Shown piece by piece: positions 1 to 9,646 of a stretch of DNA of 64,000 nt. The stretch's first letter is position 1, and every line of letters starts with the position of its first letter. The notes under the pieces are model-generated. The model saw only the letters and a list, made by a program, of their open reading frames with translations. It was not told where the DNA came from and made no database searches. Both the position numbers and the translations under genes were made by a program. Source of the DNA: Chirona hameri (lineage: Eukaryota > Arthropoda > Thecostraca > Balanomorpha > Balanidae). The stretch spans positions 124,001-188,000 of the forward strand of contig JAXIVJ010000343.1 in NCBI GenBank assembly GCA_036785665.1, read 5' to 3'.

Positions 1-13
1 ACACACACACACA

Positions 14-99
<86 letters not shown>
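1..99. repeat. (AC)n microsatellite
   Basis: Nearly pure AC dinucleotide repeat with one T interruption near position 20, running off the left window edge. It ends directly at the QGS motif of a LINE reverse transcriptase, so it replaces the 5' part of that element. Confidence 0.98.
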
Positions 100-100
<1 letters not shown>

Positions 101-1029
101 AAGGCAGCAAGCTCGGCCCAGTGATGTTCACACTGTTCATGAACGACATTACATGTCATCTGTTCTCTCATGCCTCCATCGTATCTTATGCAGACGACAC
201 TCAGATCATTCATAGTGCCCCACCCACGCCTGCCGGTCTCATCAAACTCCAGATCAGAGTAGATAACGACCTGAGAGCCCTATCAAAGTGGTTCACATCG
301 AACGGATTGAAGGTAAACCCTTCGAAGACAGAAATAGTGTTGTTTAGCACTCCCGCAATCCTCAAAAAGCTTCCTGACTTGTGTATGTTATTCGGCGATG
401 TTCAGGTCAAACCAGTCTCGGATATGAGAGTACTTGGCGTTCAGCTAGATGGGACGTTGAACATGCAGAAACATACAAGTAGAGTGGTGCAACGCTGCTA
501 CAGTACGCTTATCACCATCTCAAAGATCCGTGCTATGCTGCCAAAGAGAACCGTCATACGTCTGATAGAGTCTCTGGTCTTCTCTCAGATAACATATTGT
601 CTCCCAGCCTGGGTGCCGCCCACACAAAATCAGCGAAACCGTATTCAAGAAGTTATCAATTTTGCCGTGAGAATAGTCTTCAGAAAGAAAAAGTCGGACC
701 ATATAAGTGAACATCGCAAAAAATTGGGATGTATGGATTTCGAGACGCTGACAAAATACAGAGACAGCATGTGCATGTATCAGCTCCTGAACCATCCTGA
801 TGCACCAGAGGGTCCAAAAAGGCACATACAGTTCAGGTCTGACATCAGCACTCGCAGCACACGAGCAACATCACACGGCAAACTACAAACTACCCGGTGC
901 AGACTGAGCGTGACGAAAGCGATGTTTCCAACGAGGGCAGTGGACACATGGGAGGCGCTCCCCATGACTGTGAAAAGGTGGGTCACCAAAGCTTCGTTCA
1001 GAAAGCATATTCAATCAGTGTATAGTTAG
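100..1029 (+). CDS. LINE reverse transcriptase, C-terminal part (5'-truncated)
   Basis: This is the 3' half of the ORF2 protein of a non-LTR retrotransposon. The open frame begins at the codons for QGSKLGPV, the RT fingers/palm motif before the catalytic box, and continues to SYADDTQI near residue 30, the RT catalytic YADD. The thumb and C-terminal region follow, including a TRSTRATSHG-like stretch and an RAVDTWEALP motif, as is typical of CR1/L2-type LINEs. About 310 codons are open and end at TAG 1027-1029. The endonuclease and the first RT motifs are missing, so it cannot be active. No RNase H follows. The frame is undamaged, which suggests a fairly young insertion. The start is not a genuine initiation codon: the frame simply emerges from the AC repeat. 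Confidence 0.9.
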
Positions 1030-1282
1030 GTGAGATAGGAACTGGGCTTGATGTAAACAATGATCGTGGCGTACTGTTGGTATTATGATTCATTTACATG
1101 TTTTTTACCACAAGGGTTTGTCGCTGTATGTCTATCTGTTTATTTCTGTATTTTAGAGTTGAACTTTTAGGCATTCAACTTATGATTTTATCGTGTGCAT
1201 CGTGTATATGTTTGTACCTGACGCAACAGCTTAAAAGCCAACACTGTTGGATGCTGTTGAGATTCGCGAAATAAATAAACAC
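100..1282 (+). mobile_element. 5'-truncated CR1/L2-like LINE with 3' UTR
   Basis: The RT fragment plus about 250 bp of 3' UTR, ending in a short AATAAATAAA-type stretch before the ACACCC microsatellite. CR1/L2-type LINEs commonly end in short tandem repeats rather than poly(A). The neighbouring microsatellite may therefore have grown from the element's own tail (inference). Confidence 0.75.
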
Positions 1283-1570
1283 CCCCACCCACACACCCAC
1301 ACCCACACCCACACCCACACCCACACCCACCCACCCACACCCACACCCACACCCACACCCACACCCACACCCACACCCACCCACCCACACACCCACACCC
1401 ACACCCACACCCACACCCACACCCCCACACCCACACCCACACCCCCACACCCCCACACACCCACACACCCACACCCACACCCACACCCACACACCCACAC
1501 CCACACCCACACACCCACACCCACACCCACACCCACACCCACACCCACACCCACACCCACACCCACACAC
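1280..1570. repeat. (CCCACA)n microsatellite
   Basis: About 290 bp of irregular CACACC/CCCACA hexamer repeat at the 3' end of the LINE fragment. All ORFs here, in both directions, are artefacts of stop-free repeat frames. Confidence 0.95.
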
Positions 1571-1664
1571 GCAGAGTGGCTGGTGGGGTACACAAGCCAG
1601 GTGTTCATCGGCAATGACACAACACACACATCTGAGATCTGTCCAATCCGACGGAAGAAGCATG

Positions 1665-2227
1665 TGACTAGTCAGTGGTTGTAGGTATAGGCAGTGACTA
1701 GTCAGAGGTTGTAGGTATAGGTAAATCGAGCCAGAGGTGACTAGTCAGAGGTTGTAGGTATAGGTAAATCGAACCAGAGGTGACTAGTCAGGGGTTGTAG
1801 GTATAGCTGGTAAATCGAGCCAGAGGTGACTAGTCAGAGGTTGTAGGTATAGCTGGTAAATCGAGCCAGAGGTGACTAGTCAGAGGTTGTAGGTATAGCT
1901 GGTAAATCGAGCCAGAGGTGACTAGTCAGAGGTTGTAGGTATAGGTAAATCGAGCCAGAGGTGACTAGTCAGAGGTTGTAGGTATAGGTAAATCGAACCA
2001 GAGGTGACTAGTCAGGGGTTGTAGGTATAGCTGGTAAATCGAGCCAGAGGTGACTAGTCAGAGGTTGTAGGTATAGGTAAATCGAGCCAGAGGTGACTAG
2101 TCAGAGGTTGTAGGTATAGCTGGTAAATCGAGCCAGAGGTGACTAGTCAGAGGTTGTAGGTATAGGTAAATCGAGCCAGAGGTGACTAGTCAGAGGTTGT
2201 AGGTATAGCTGGTAAATCGAGCCAGAG
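1665..2227. repeat. 43/46-bp minisatellite
   Basis: About 13 copies of a unit beginning TGACTAGTCAGAGGTTGTAG. Two length classes alternate, differing by a CTG insertion after GTATAG, and there are G/A variants (CGAGCC/CGAACC, AGAGG/AGGGG). Each unit carries the palindrome TGACTAGTCA. Confidence 0.95.
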
Positions 2228-2670
2228 CAACGGTTCAGAAGGGAGAACAAACAGCAACGCGTCCTATTAAGATCAGGGTGCGGAACAACACCGGAAAGAG
2301 GCAAAGGAACAGCACAAACCCTAGTGGCGCGTCGCTTACTGGAAATAAGTATTCGACCTTTGAGGGACTCAACAACCTTGCAATCTTACAGTAAAAACAT
2401 CCATCAATACAGTAAATATGTGTGCATAGTGTGGCTTTCACAGGTAGTGGCTATCGACCTGTGACAATGTCAATCGTGTACACCTTTCCGGCGGTCGCGT
2501 CACTTGTCCCACGCTTATGTTAGGAGAGGTGCCGTGATTTAAGTCCTTTGGACTTTTGCACCGATCCTATTATTTAATTTGGTTTACGTTGTTTCTCTAC
2601 TTGATTACAAATAAATAAACAAAACAAACAAACACCACACGGCCAATGGCCATTGTCCATGTGCCCGTCT
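2228..2670. other. Unique sequence, no gene recognised
   Basis: About 440 bp without a convincing ORF. It contains AT-rich ACAAATAAATAAAC-type sequence near 2606-2635. Nothing else was recognised. Confidence 0.5.
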
Positions 2671-2702
2671 CAGTATCGCAGTATCGCAGTATCGCAGTAT
2701 CG
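2671..2702. repeat. (CAGTATCG)4 short tandem repeat
   Basis: Four exact copies of an 8-bp unit, just downstream (minus strand) of the splice donor of the exon at 2718-2977. Confidence 0.9.
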
Positions 2703-2717
2703 CCGCGTTCCACTCAC

Positions 2718-2977
2718 ATCGCTCTGGAACGGCGGCAGACTGGCCGCAGTGGCCGACCCCGCCCCCGCCGGCTGGGGAGCCGCCGCCGCTGACGCCGCCG
2801 CTGCCGCCGCCGCTGCCGCCGCCGCCGCCGCGGCGCCTTCCTCCTCGTCGCTGATCTCGTGGTACTCATGCTGTCCCCTGCTGCCTACCACGCGCCGGTA
2901 GATGTCGCCCCTGCCGGCCGGCCGGTCCGCCGCCGCCGCCGCCGCCGCCGGCTCCCAGGCTCCGTCCGCCGCCAGCT
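2718..2977 (-). CDS. Probable host-gene coding exon (alanine-rich, acidic segment)
   Basis: On the minus strand a pyrimidine-rich TCCCTGTCTGCAG acceptor precedes position 2977, and a consensus GTGAGT donor follows 2718. The 260-bp interval is open. It reads through ELAADGAWEP, a first alanine run, RPAGRGDIYRRVVG, then HEYHEISDEEEG, a long alanine run interrupted by serine, and LPPFQSD at the donor. The first codon is split: the upstream exon at 3304-3404 ends one base into a codon and this exon supplies the other two, giving GAG (Glu). It ends in phase 0. The polyalanine comes from GCG/GCC triplet repeats, so the exon may be length-polymorphic. No domain was recognised. Rich in Ala and acidic residues, it is probably disordered. 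Opposite-strand ORFs here are shadows. Confidence 0.6.
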
Positions 2978-3080
2978 CTGCAGACAGGGACCAGACACGT
3001 CAGACATGTCAGCCAGGGGAGACCGGGGTTAGAGTCCGCCGCCAGCTTTGCAGACAGGGACCAGACACGTCAGACACGTC
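2964..3080. repeat. Duplicated 3' splice-site segment
   Basis: A ~45-bp segment beginning GTCCGCCGCCAGCT occurs at 2964 and again at 3034 (70 bp apart). It covers the acceptor and first exon bases of the minus-strand exon. In the upstream copy a C-to-T change on the plus strand turns the acceptor CAG into CAA. Confidence 0.8.
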
Positions 3081-3126
3081 TCACGTCAGACACGTCAGAC
3101 ACGTCAGACACGTCAGACACGTCAGC
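3063..3126. repeat. (ACACGTCAG)n short minisatellite
   Basis: Roughly seven 9-bp units in the putative intron between the exons at 3304-3404 and 2718-2977. Confidence 0.9.
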
Positions 3127-3303
3127 CAGAAGAACCAGAAGAACGTGGACTCCGTTCTCCGTGACCGCCCTGTCCACACAGACCGCCCTGTCCAGTGACC
3201 ACCTTGTCCACAGTGACCGCCCTGTCCACAGACCAGCCCGCAGAAGCGCCGGCACAAACCCCCGGCCATAACCCCCGACATCATTCCGGCCCGTCTCACA
3301 TAC

Positions 3304-3404
3304 CGACGAAGCCAGAGTCGCGGTTGTGCAGCTTGGTCTTTGCGCGCGGCACGTCCGTCTGGAAGCCGGAGTTAAGGACGCCCTCGCGCTCTGGCGGCGC
3401 CCGG
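3304..3404 (-). CDS. Probable host-gene coding exon
   Basis: On the minus strand a GCGCCCCCTCAG acceptor precedes 3404 and a GTATGTGAG donor follows 3304. The 101-bp exon reads RAPPEREGVLNSGFQ then TDVPRAKTKLHNRDSGFV and leaves a single G, which joins AG of the next exon (2977) to make a Glu codon. Matched phase plus good acceptor and donor at both ends argue for a real gene. The intron between them would be 326 bp. The peptide has natural composition, unlike the repeat-derived ORFs around it. No family was recognised. The upstream exon was not found; it would have to end in phase 2. Confidence 0.55.
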
Positions 3405-3460
3405 CTGAGGGGGCGCCAGCGACGCCAGCAGGGCGGCGGCCGCGGCCGCGCCTGCTCACT

Positions 3461-4100
3461 GGACATGGCTGTCCCCAGTACTCCGTCACCACCGTCCTCA
3501 GCCGCACAGGCAGAAGGCAGACATGGCCGTCCTCAGTCCTCGTCACCACCGTCCTCAGCCGCACAGGCAGAAGGCAGACATGGCTGTCCCCAGTACTCCG
3601 TCACCACCGTCCTCAGCCGCACAGGCAGAAGGCAGACATGGCCGTCCTCAGTTCTCGTCACCACTGTCCTCAGCCGCACAGGCAGAAGGCAGACATGGCT
3701 GTCCCCAGTACTCCGTCACCACCGTCCTCAGCCGCACAGGCAGAAGGCAGACATGGCTGTCCCCAGTACTCCGTCACCACCGTCCTCAGCCGCACAGGCA
3801 GAAGGCAGACATGGCCGTCCTCAGTCCTCGTCACCACCGTCCTCAGCCGCACAGGCAGAAGGCAGACATGGCCGTCCTCAGTCCTCGTCACCACCGTCCT
3901 CAGCCGCACAGGCAGAAGGCAGACATGGCCGTCCTCAGTCCTCGTCACCACCGTCCTCAGCCGCACAGGCAGAAGGCAGACATGGCTGTCCTCAGTCCTC
4001 GTCACCACTGTCCTCAGCCGCACAGGCAGAAGGCAGACATGGCCGTCCTCAGTCCTCGTCACCACCGTCCTCAGCCGCACAGGCAGAAGGCAGACACCAG
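3461..4100. repeat. 57-bp minisatellite
   Basis: Eleven copies plus a partial of a 57-bp unit beginning ACATGGCCGTCCTCAGTCCT. Two subtypes (CTGTCCCCAGTACTCCG versus CCGTCCTCAGTCCTCG) are interspersed. Because 57 is divisible by three and the unit lacks stops, ORFs of 162-336 codons appear in several frames on both strands. None is preferred, so I read this as non-coding. Confidence 0.95.
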
Positions 4101-4417
4101 GCGGATCGCCGCCGCTCTCACAGGCGGCTCTCGGCCCGGTACCTGCCGTGCGCCTCACTCACACCACACCCCGACGGCCGGGGGTAGAGGGTCGCGACGG
4201 CCCGCCTCGCGCAGACAACACCCAGCGACAGCCGACGGAGCACCTACTCCGGCACCACACAGTCCCGTGCGACGGCGCCGAGCACCTCGGGCGGCGCCAC
4301 GTGCCACGCTCGTGCCGTGACGGCTGGGCTGCCTGAGAGCGGCGCGCGTGCCTGGCTGGCCGGCCCCGTGTGTCGCCGGCGCCCGCCTGTCTGCTGCTGA
4401 GCCGCTGATCACTGAAC
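4101..4417. other. GC-rich unique sequence, coding status unclear
   Basis: About 320 bp of very GC-rich sequence between two minisatellites. Several frames stay open simply because stops are rare at this composition. No splice-bounded exon as clear as those at 2718-2977 or 3304-3404 was found. Confidence 0.4.
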
Positions 4418-4418
4418 A

Positions 4419-4450
<32 letters not shown>
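4418..4450. repeat. (GGC)n trinucleotide repeat
   Basis: About ten GGC/GCG triplets. They give polyalanine or polyproline in overlapping ORFs. Confidence 0.95.
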
Positions 4451-4451
<1 letters not shown>

Positions 4452-4536
4452 GGCCTGGCGACCACGCCGTATCGGTCAGGCCAGCCGGCTGATACGGGCC
4501 GAGGCCGGGCGGCGGCCACGATACCAGCCACCGCCG

Positions 4537-4912
4537 CTCCGATACTGGACACCGCGCTCCGTCTGAGAGCTGCTACATCGCAGACTGACCGCCCAGTCTG
4601 ACTGTCCCCCAGACTGGACATCGCGCTCCGTCTGAGAGCTGCTACACCGCAGACTGACCGCCCAGTCTGACTGTCCCTCAGACTGGACATCGCGCTCCGT
4701 CTGAGAGCTGCTACATCGCAGACTGACCGCCCAGTCTGACTGTCCCTCAGACTGGACACCGCGCTCCGTCTGAGAGCTGCTACACCGCAGACTGACCGCC
4801 CAGTCTGACTGTCCCCCAGACTGGACATCGCGCTCCGTCTGAGAGCTGCTACACCGCAGACTGACCGCCCAGTCTGACTGTACGCCAGACTGGACACCGC
4901 GCTTCATATGTG
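4537..4912. repeat. 69-bp minisatellite
   Basis: Five and a half copies of a 69-bp unit containing CGCGCTCCGTCTGAGAGCTG and CAGACTGACCGCCCAGTCTG. The latter is partly self-complementary (CAGACTG/CAGTCTG). Period divisible by three explains the minus-strand ORFs of about 150 codons. Confidence 0.95.
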
Positions 4913-5243
4913 GTGCTACACCTCAGACTGACCGCCCAGTCTCCCTCTCTCTCTCCCCCCCCCCTCCCGCTCCGTCTGTGGTGCCCCGTCTGCCGTCCGC
5001 CCACATTACAGAGTCCATCCAGTCCGCCCAGTACAACTCTCCTCTGCCGCACAGGCTGAACACTGGCACGGGCGGCCGCTTCAGAACTGAAACATTTCGT
5101 TAGCTTCCTGCGAGTGAGTACCACTCACAACAATATTCCTCCGGTAAAAGTTGCAGACAAAGCAGTTGAAAACCAAAATATCAACCAGCACAATGCCAAG
5201 TCACTGGATGTTGCCCGCAAATGAATGACTTGCATGTTGCGAC
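4913..5243. other. Unique sequence with CT/C tract
   Basis: CTCTCTC followed by a C-rich tract at about 4942-4970, then unremarkable sequence up to the start of the large inverted repeat. No gene seen. Confidence 0.5.
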
Positions 5244-5582
5244 GCACAAAGTTGGCACACAGCTCTCCAGCCTACCAGCGCGGCCCCAGCTACCCAGATA
5301 TGGTGATAGCTCGAGAGAACTAGATCCGTTAAATCACGACTATAGCTGGGGGAATCACCTACAAGGCAAAGCGCTGTGTCACACATATCCTGTCAAATGG
5401 ACACAAAATGACACCATCAATCTGCAAACAGTAGCAAAAACTGACAGATATTTCCTTTGCCTTGGCCGAAGCTAAGCAAGATACCATCGGTGCCCAATCA
5501 ATCACAGGTCTACAAGTGCAGCTGATACTCGCTCGGGCTTAAAGCGGATCCCAGGAACGGGTAACACAGCCTAGACAAGGAA

Positions 5583-6116
5583 AGTTCATATCATATCATA
5601 TATTTTCGGAACACATCCATAAAATGGGGTTTCAGTTTTCCACGTCCAATAACATAGATGTAAAAACATATCGCCCATGCATTACATGAAGCACATCAAC
5701 CGTCAAGATATACACAATGCAAGTTTAAAAAACATCATTGAGACACTTTTTTAAAATAGCCAAAGTGGGTGAAGCCCTCGCATTCAGCGACAAATCATTC
5801 CACGCTCTGATGGCTCGGATGAAAAACGAGCGAATGGCGAACTCAGGCGTGCGCGCGGCACCTCTAGCTGCCCGTCACTGGTAGCCCTGGTTGTGCGCGT
5901 GGATACATCGGAGCGACTGATGATCCGTGAACAGAGCAGTTCGGGGCGTTCTCCGCATGAGTGATCACGTACATGGTGTACACGTCTCTTTCGATAACCA
6001 TGTCATTTATCGAGCGCCAGCCAAGTTCACGCAGTGTGCCAGATACTCGCTCGCGGTACCCCAGGCCAGTGACAACGCGAGCGCCAAAGTTAATGCACTT
6101 CTGCAGCCTACCTTTT
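5583..6116 (-). pseudogene. Decayed LINE 3' end (left arm)
   Basis: Mirror copy of the remnant at 9113-9646: the C-terminal coding remnant of a CR1/L2-like LINE ORF2, followed by a 3' UTR that ends in an ATATGATATGATATG-type tail (minus strand). The reading frame is broken. Confidence 0.65.
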
Positions 6117-6889
6117 TGGGTTTGAGTACAGCCTCCCCATTAAGGCACCCAGGTTTGAGTCAAAGTTGGAAAATCATGCGCGACACAATTTTTCCCCATG
6201 ATTTGGCCCATAAGAAGCATACATGTCACGTTTGGTTAAAATCGGTTAATATTTAGGGAGCGCGCAAAATCGACGAAAAATAAGTTTTTATCCCCAGGGG
6301 GGCAATTAGCAACTCCGGTCCGAATCAAGATAAAACGCCTTATAGTCATATTTTCTGGATCGTTTTGACGAGTGAAGTCGAGCTTGATAGCTTAGAAATA
6401 CATCCGATGACTTGCTTAAAAGATATACGTCTGAGACTTGTATTTTCCCACTACAACACGATCGTCGTGCATGCCTATCGCACGTCACCCCTGTGACCAC
6501 AGCGGCGAGGTCGATCAAGCTCATGTCAACGCAGGGGTCAAACAGTTGCAAGCAGCACACGAAGTTGCAAGCAGCACACGTTGCAAGCACACGAAGTAGC
6601 TGACCAAGTTTGGTTTTGAAACCCATGGGTAATCGAAGGCCACTCTTACTATCCATCTACAGATTTGCCAGCGACGACTTCTTGAAGTCTGGGACCGCAT
6701 GGCTGTGTTTCTCGACCAGCTGTAGAAGGCTCTGCATCTGCGATTCACTTTTTGTCACTGAGTTGGCGAAGTCTTGCACGGGTTTTACCCCCCCCCCCTC
6801 TCTGCCACATAGTTTGTGACCTTTACGTTTGTGACCACCCAGAGACCGAACTGGGGGTCGTTATCCCACGTATTCGCCGGCATGCCCAG

Positions 6890-7216
6890 TCACGCGGCGT
6901 CACACTGCTGCGGACTCGCAAACACCAGCCAGGGCTGCTCATCTACGAGGTCAGGAAGATGAGTTCCCTCATCCACTGACACGTTTGTGATCGGGTAGGA
7001 CTCAGGAACGGCGAGTGCCGTCAGCTTCTGTGTCATCTCCTCCTTCACCTCGGCCTCTACCTTGCCACTACACATCGCGAACACGACGGTCTGAGGGCGC
7101 AGATACCAGAGATGGCGCCTGATAACCTTCAGCGCAACATCTGCGATCTCTTTGTCAATTGTCATCAGGCTTATACTGCAGCAGCCGCTGGTAGAGGACG
7201 AGGTCGTTCCGCGCCT
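6890..7216 (-). pseudogene. Decayed unknown ORF (left arm)
   Basis: Mirror copy of the ORF at 7997-8323. It contains MTIDKEIADVALKVIRRHL and QTVVFAMCSGKVEAEVKEEM and ends in PQQCDAA. One substitution relative to the right copy (His-Leu-Pro versus His-Ile-Pro). The longer open frame upstream is probably non-coding read-through. Confidence 0.4.
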
Positions 7217-7366
7217 TATCTGCTGCCACGGGGGCGGCCAACCAGGGAGGCACGTACAGTAGCGCCCAGGCGCACACACAGGATATTTGTAAGGGGGGAA
7301 CGACCTAAAGGGGGCCCCGTCGGACCACGAGGGGTCCCCATCATTGCGGGGCATTTTTTTGTTATG

Positions 7367-7413
<47 letters not shown>
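7367..7413. repeat. (TA)n microsatellite, left arm
   Basis: About 46 bp of TA repeat near the inner end of the left arm. The counterpart on the right arm is longer. Confidence 0.95.
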
Positions 7414-7415
<2 letters not shown>

Positions 7416-7516
7416 TATACTTGAAAATCTGACCTGTGATGACCTCCGGTGAACTCATTATTGACCTTAGCCAAAAACATGACCGAAATGGTTTCAAAAA
7501 TGATTTTTGACGAGCT

Positions 7517-7681
7517 TTCAAGGTGTTTTCGGTTTTTGTCTACGTCCCGTAGGAACCGAGTTCGAGGGGCGTTGAACCCCCTCCCTCCCCCCCCTAACGG
7601 CACGACGAAGGTGGCGCCGAGCACCATCACGGCGCGGGTTAATTTCCTGTATGCAATGTGCTGTCAGATTTTACCTCAGAT
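7517..7681. other. Spacer at the centre of the inverted repeat
   Basis: About 165 bp of single-copy sequence between the arms, including a C-rich stretch at 7579-7592. No ORF of interest. This would be the loop if the arms paired. Confidence 0.7.
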
Positions 7682-7775
7682 CTCGTCAAAAATCATTTTT
7701 GAAACCACTTCGGTCATGTTTTTGGCTAAGGTCAAGAATGAGTTCACCGGAGGTCATCACAGGTCAGATTTTCAA

Positions 7776-7777
<2 letters not shown>

Positions 7778-7847
<70 letters not shown>
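7778..7847. repeat. (TA)n microsatellite, right arm
   Basis: About 68 bp of TA repeat mirroring 7367-7413 but longer, as expected for independent length drift after duplication. Confidence 0.95.
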
Positions 7848-7848
<1 letters not shown>

Positions 7849-7996
7849 CATAACAAAAAATGCCCCGCAATGATGGGGACCCCTCGTGGTCCGACGGGGC
7901 CCCCTTGAGGTCGTTCCCCCTTACAAATATCCTGTGTGTGCGCCTGGGCGCTGCTGTACGCGCCTCCCTGGTTGGCCGCCCCCGTGGCAGCAGATA

Positions 7997-8323
7997 AGGC
8001 GCGGAACGACCTCGTCCTCTACCAGCGGCTGCTGCAGTATAAGCCTGATGACAATTGACAAAGAGATCGCAGATGTTGCGCTGAAGGTTATCAGGCGCCA
8101 TCTCTGGTATCTGCGCCCTCAGACCGTCGTGTTCGCGATGTGTAGTGGCAAGGTAGAGGCCGAGGTGAAGGAGGAGATGACACAGAAGCTGACGGCACTC
8201 GCCGTTCCTGAGTCCTACCCGATCACAAACGTGTCAGTGGATGAGGGAACTCATATTCCTGACCTCGTAGATGAGCAGCCCTGGCTGGTGTTTGCGAGTC
8301 CGCAGCAGTGTGACGCCGCGTGA
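7997..8323 (+). pseudogene. Decayed unknown ORF (right arm)
   Basis: Two adjacent frames make one protein-like segment. ARNDLVLYQRLLQYKPDD (from about 7997) runs into a stop, and the next frame continues from 8048 with MTIDKEIADVALKVIRRHL, then WYLRPQTVVFAMCSGKVEAE, VKEEMTQKLTALAVPESYPI and DLVDEQPWLVF, to TGA at 8321-8323. Natural composition and helical heptad-like spacing suggest a once-real coding sequence with a frameshift near 8050. I do not recognise the family with confidence. It may be a fragment of a host gene or of a larger transposon captured in the inverted repeat. Confidence 0.4.
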
Positions 8324-9112
8324 CTGGGCATGCCGGCGAATACGTGGGATAACGACCCCCAGTTCGGTCTCTGGGTGGTCACAAACGTAAAGGTCACAAA
8401 CTATGTGGCAGAGAGGGGGGGGGGGGGGGGTAAAACCCGTGCAAGACTTCGCCAACTCAGTGACAAAAAGTGAATCGCAGATGCAGAGCCTTCTACAGCT
8501 GGTCGAGAAACACAGCCATGCGGTCCTAGACTTCAAGAAGTCGTCGCTGGCAAATCTGTAGATGGATAGTAAGAGTGGCCTTCGATTACCCATGGGTTTC
8601 AAAACCAAACTTGGTCAGCTACTTCGTGTGCTTGCAACGTGTGCTGCTTGCAACGTGTGCTGCTTGCAACTTCGTGTGCTGCTTGCAACTGTTTGACCCC
8701 TGCGTTGACATGAGCTTAATCGTGACCTCGCAGCTGTGGTCACAGGAGTGACGTGCGATAGGCATCTAGCGTGTTGTAGTGGGAAAATACAAGTCTCAGA
8801 CGTATATCTTTTAAGCAAGTCATCGGATGTATTTCTAAGCTATCAAGCGACTTCACTCGTCAAAACGATCCAGAAAATATGACTATAAGGCGTTTTATCT
8901 TGATTCGGACCGGAGTTGCTAATTGCCCCCCTGGGGATAAAAACTTATTTTTCGTCGATTTTGCGCGCTCCCTAAATATTAACCGATTTTAACCAAACGT
9001 GACATGTATGCTTCTTATGGGCCAAATCATGGGGAAAAATTGTGTCGCGCATGATTTTCCAACTTTGACTCAAACCTGGGTGTCTTAATGGGGAGGCTGT
9101 ACTCAAACCCCA

Positions 9113-9646
9113 AAAGGTAGGCTGCAGAAGTGCATTAACTTTGGCGCTCGCGTTGTCACTGGCCTGGGGTACCGCGAGCGAGTATCTGGCACACTGCGTG
9201 AACTTGGCTGGCGCTCGATAAATGACATGGTTATCGAAAGAGACGTGTACACCATGTACGAGATCACTCATGCGGAGAACGCCCCGAACTGCTCTGTTCA
9301 CGGATCATCAGTCGCTCCGATGTATCCACGCGCACAACCAGGGCTACCAGTGACGGGCAGCTAGAGGTGCCGCGCGCACGCCTGAGTTCGCCATTCGCTC
9401 GTTTTTCATCCGAGCCATCAGAGCGTGGAATGATTTGTCGCTGAATGCGAGGGCTTCACCCACTTTGGCTATTTTAAAAAAAGTGTCTCAATGATGTTTT
9501 TTAAACTTGCATTGTGTATATCTTGACGGTTGATGTGCTTCATGTAATGCATGGGCGATATGTTTTTACATCTATGTTATTGGACGTGGAAAACTGAAAC
9601 CCCATTTTATGGATGTGTTCCGAAAATATATGATATGATATGAACT
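9113..9646 (+). pseudogene. Decayed LINE 3' end (right arm)
   Basis: Reading across three frames recovers the C-terminus of a LINE ORF2: RLQKCINFGARVVTGLGYRE and LRELGWRSINDMVIERDVYT from about 9118, then after a frameshift DVSTRTTRATSDGQLEVPRA, then after another FAIRSFFIRAIRAWNDLSLN and ILKKVSQ followed by TGA near 9490. The order and spacing match the C-terminus of the LINE at 100-1029 (its STRSTRATSHGKL and AVDTWEALP). A 3' UTR follows and ends in an ATATGATATGATATGA tail at about 9628-9645. The element is 5'-truncated and inactive, and predates the inverted duplication because both arms carry it. Confidence 0.7.

Noticed and set aside
1280..1570. Telomeric repeat
   Set aside because: The CCCACA units are irregular and do not match TTAGG or TTAGGG-type repeats. 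They follow a LINE 3' end.
3195..4336. 330-, 336- and 265-codon overlapping ORFs
   Set aside because: 57-bp repeat divisible by three keeps all frames open. The real coding signal nearby is on the minus strand at 3304-3404.
5927..6256. 109-codon ORF (MNRAVRGVLRMSD) mirrored at 8972-9301
   Set aside because: Antisense shadow of the decayed LINE C-terminus. Its duplication merely reflects the inverted repeat.
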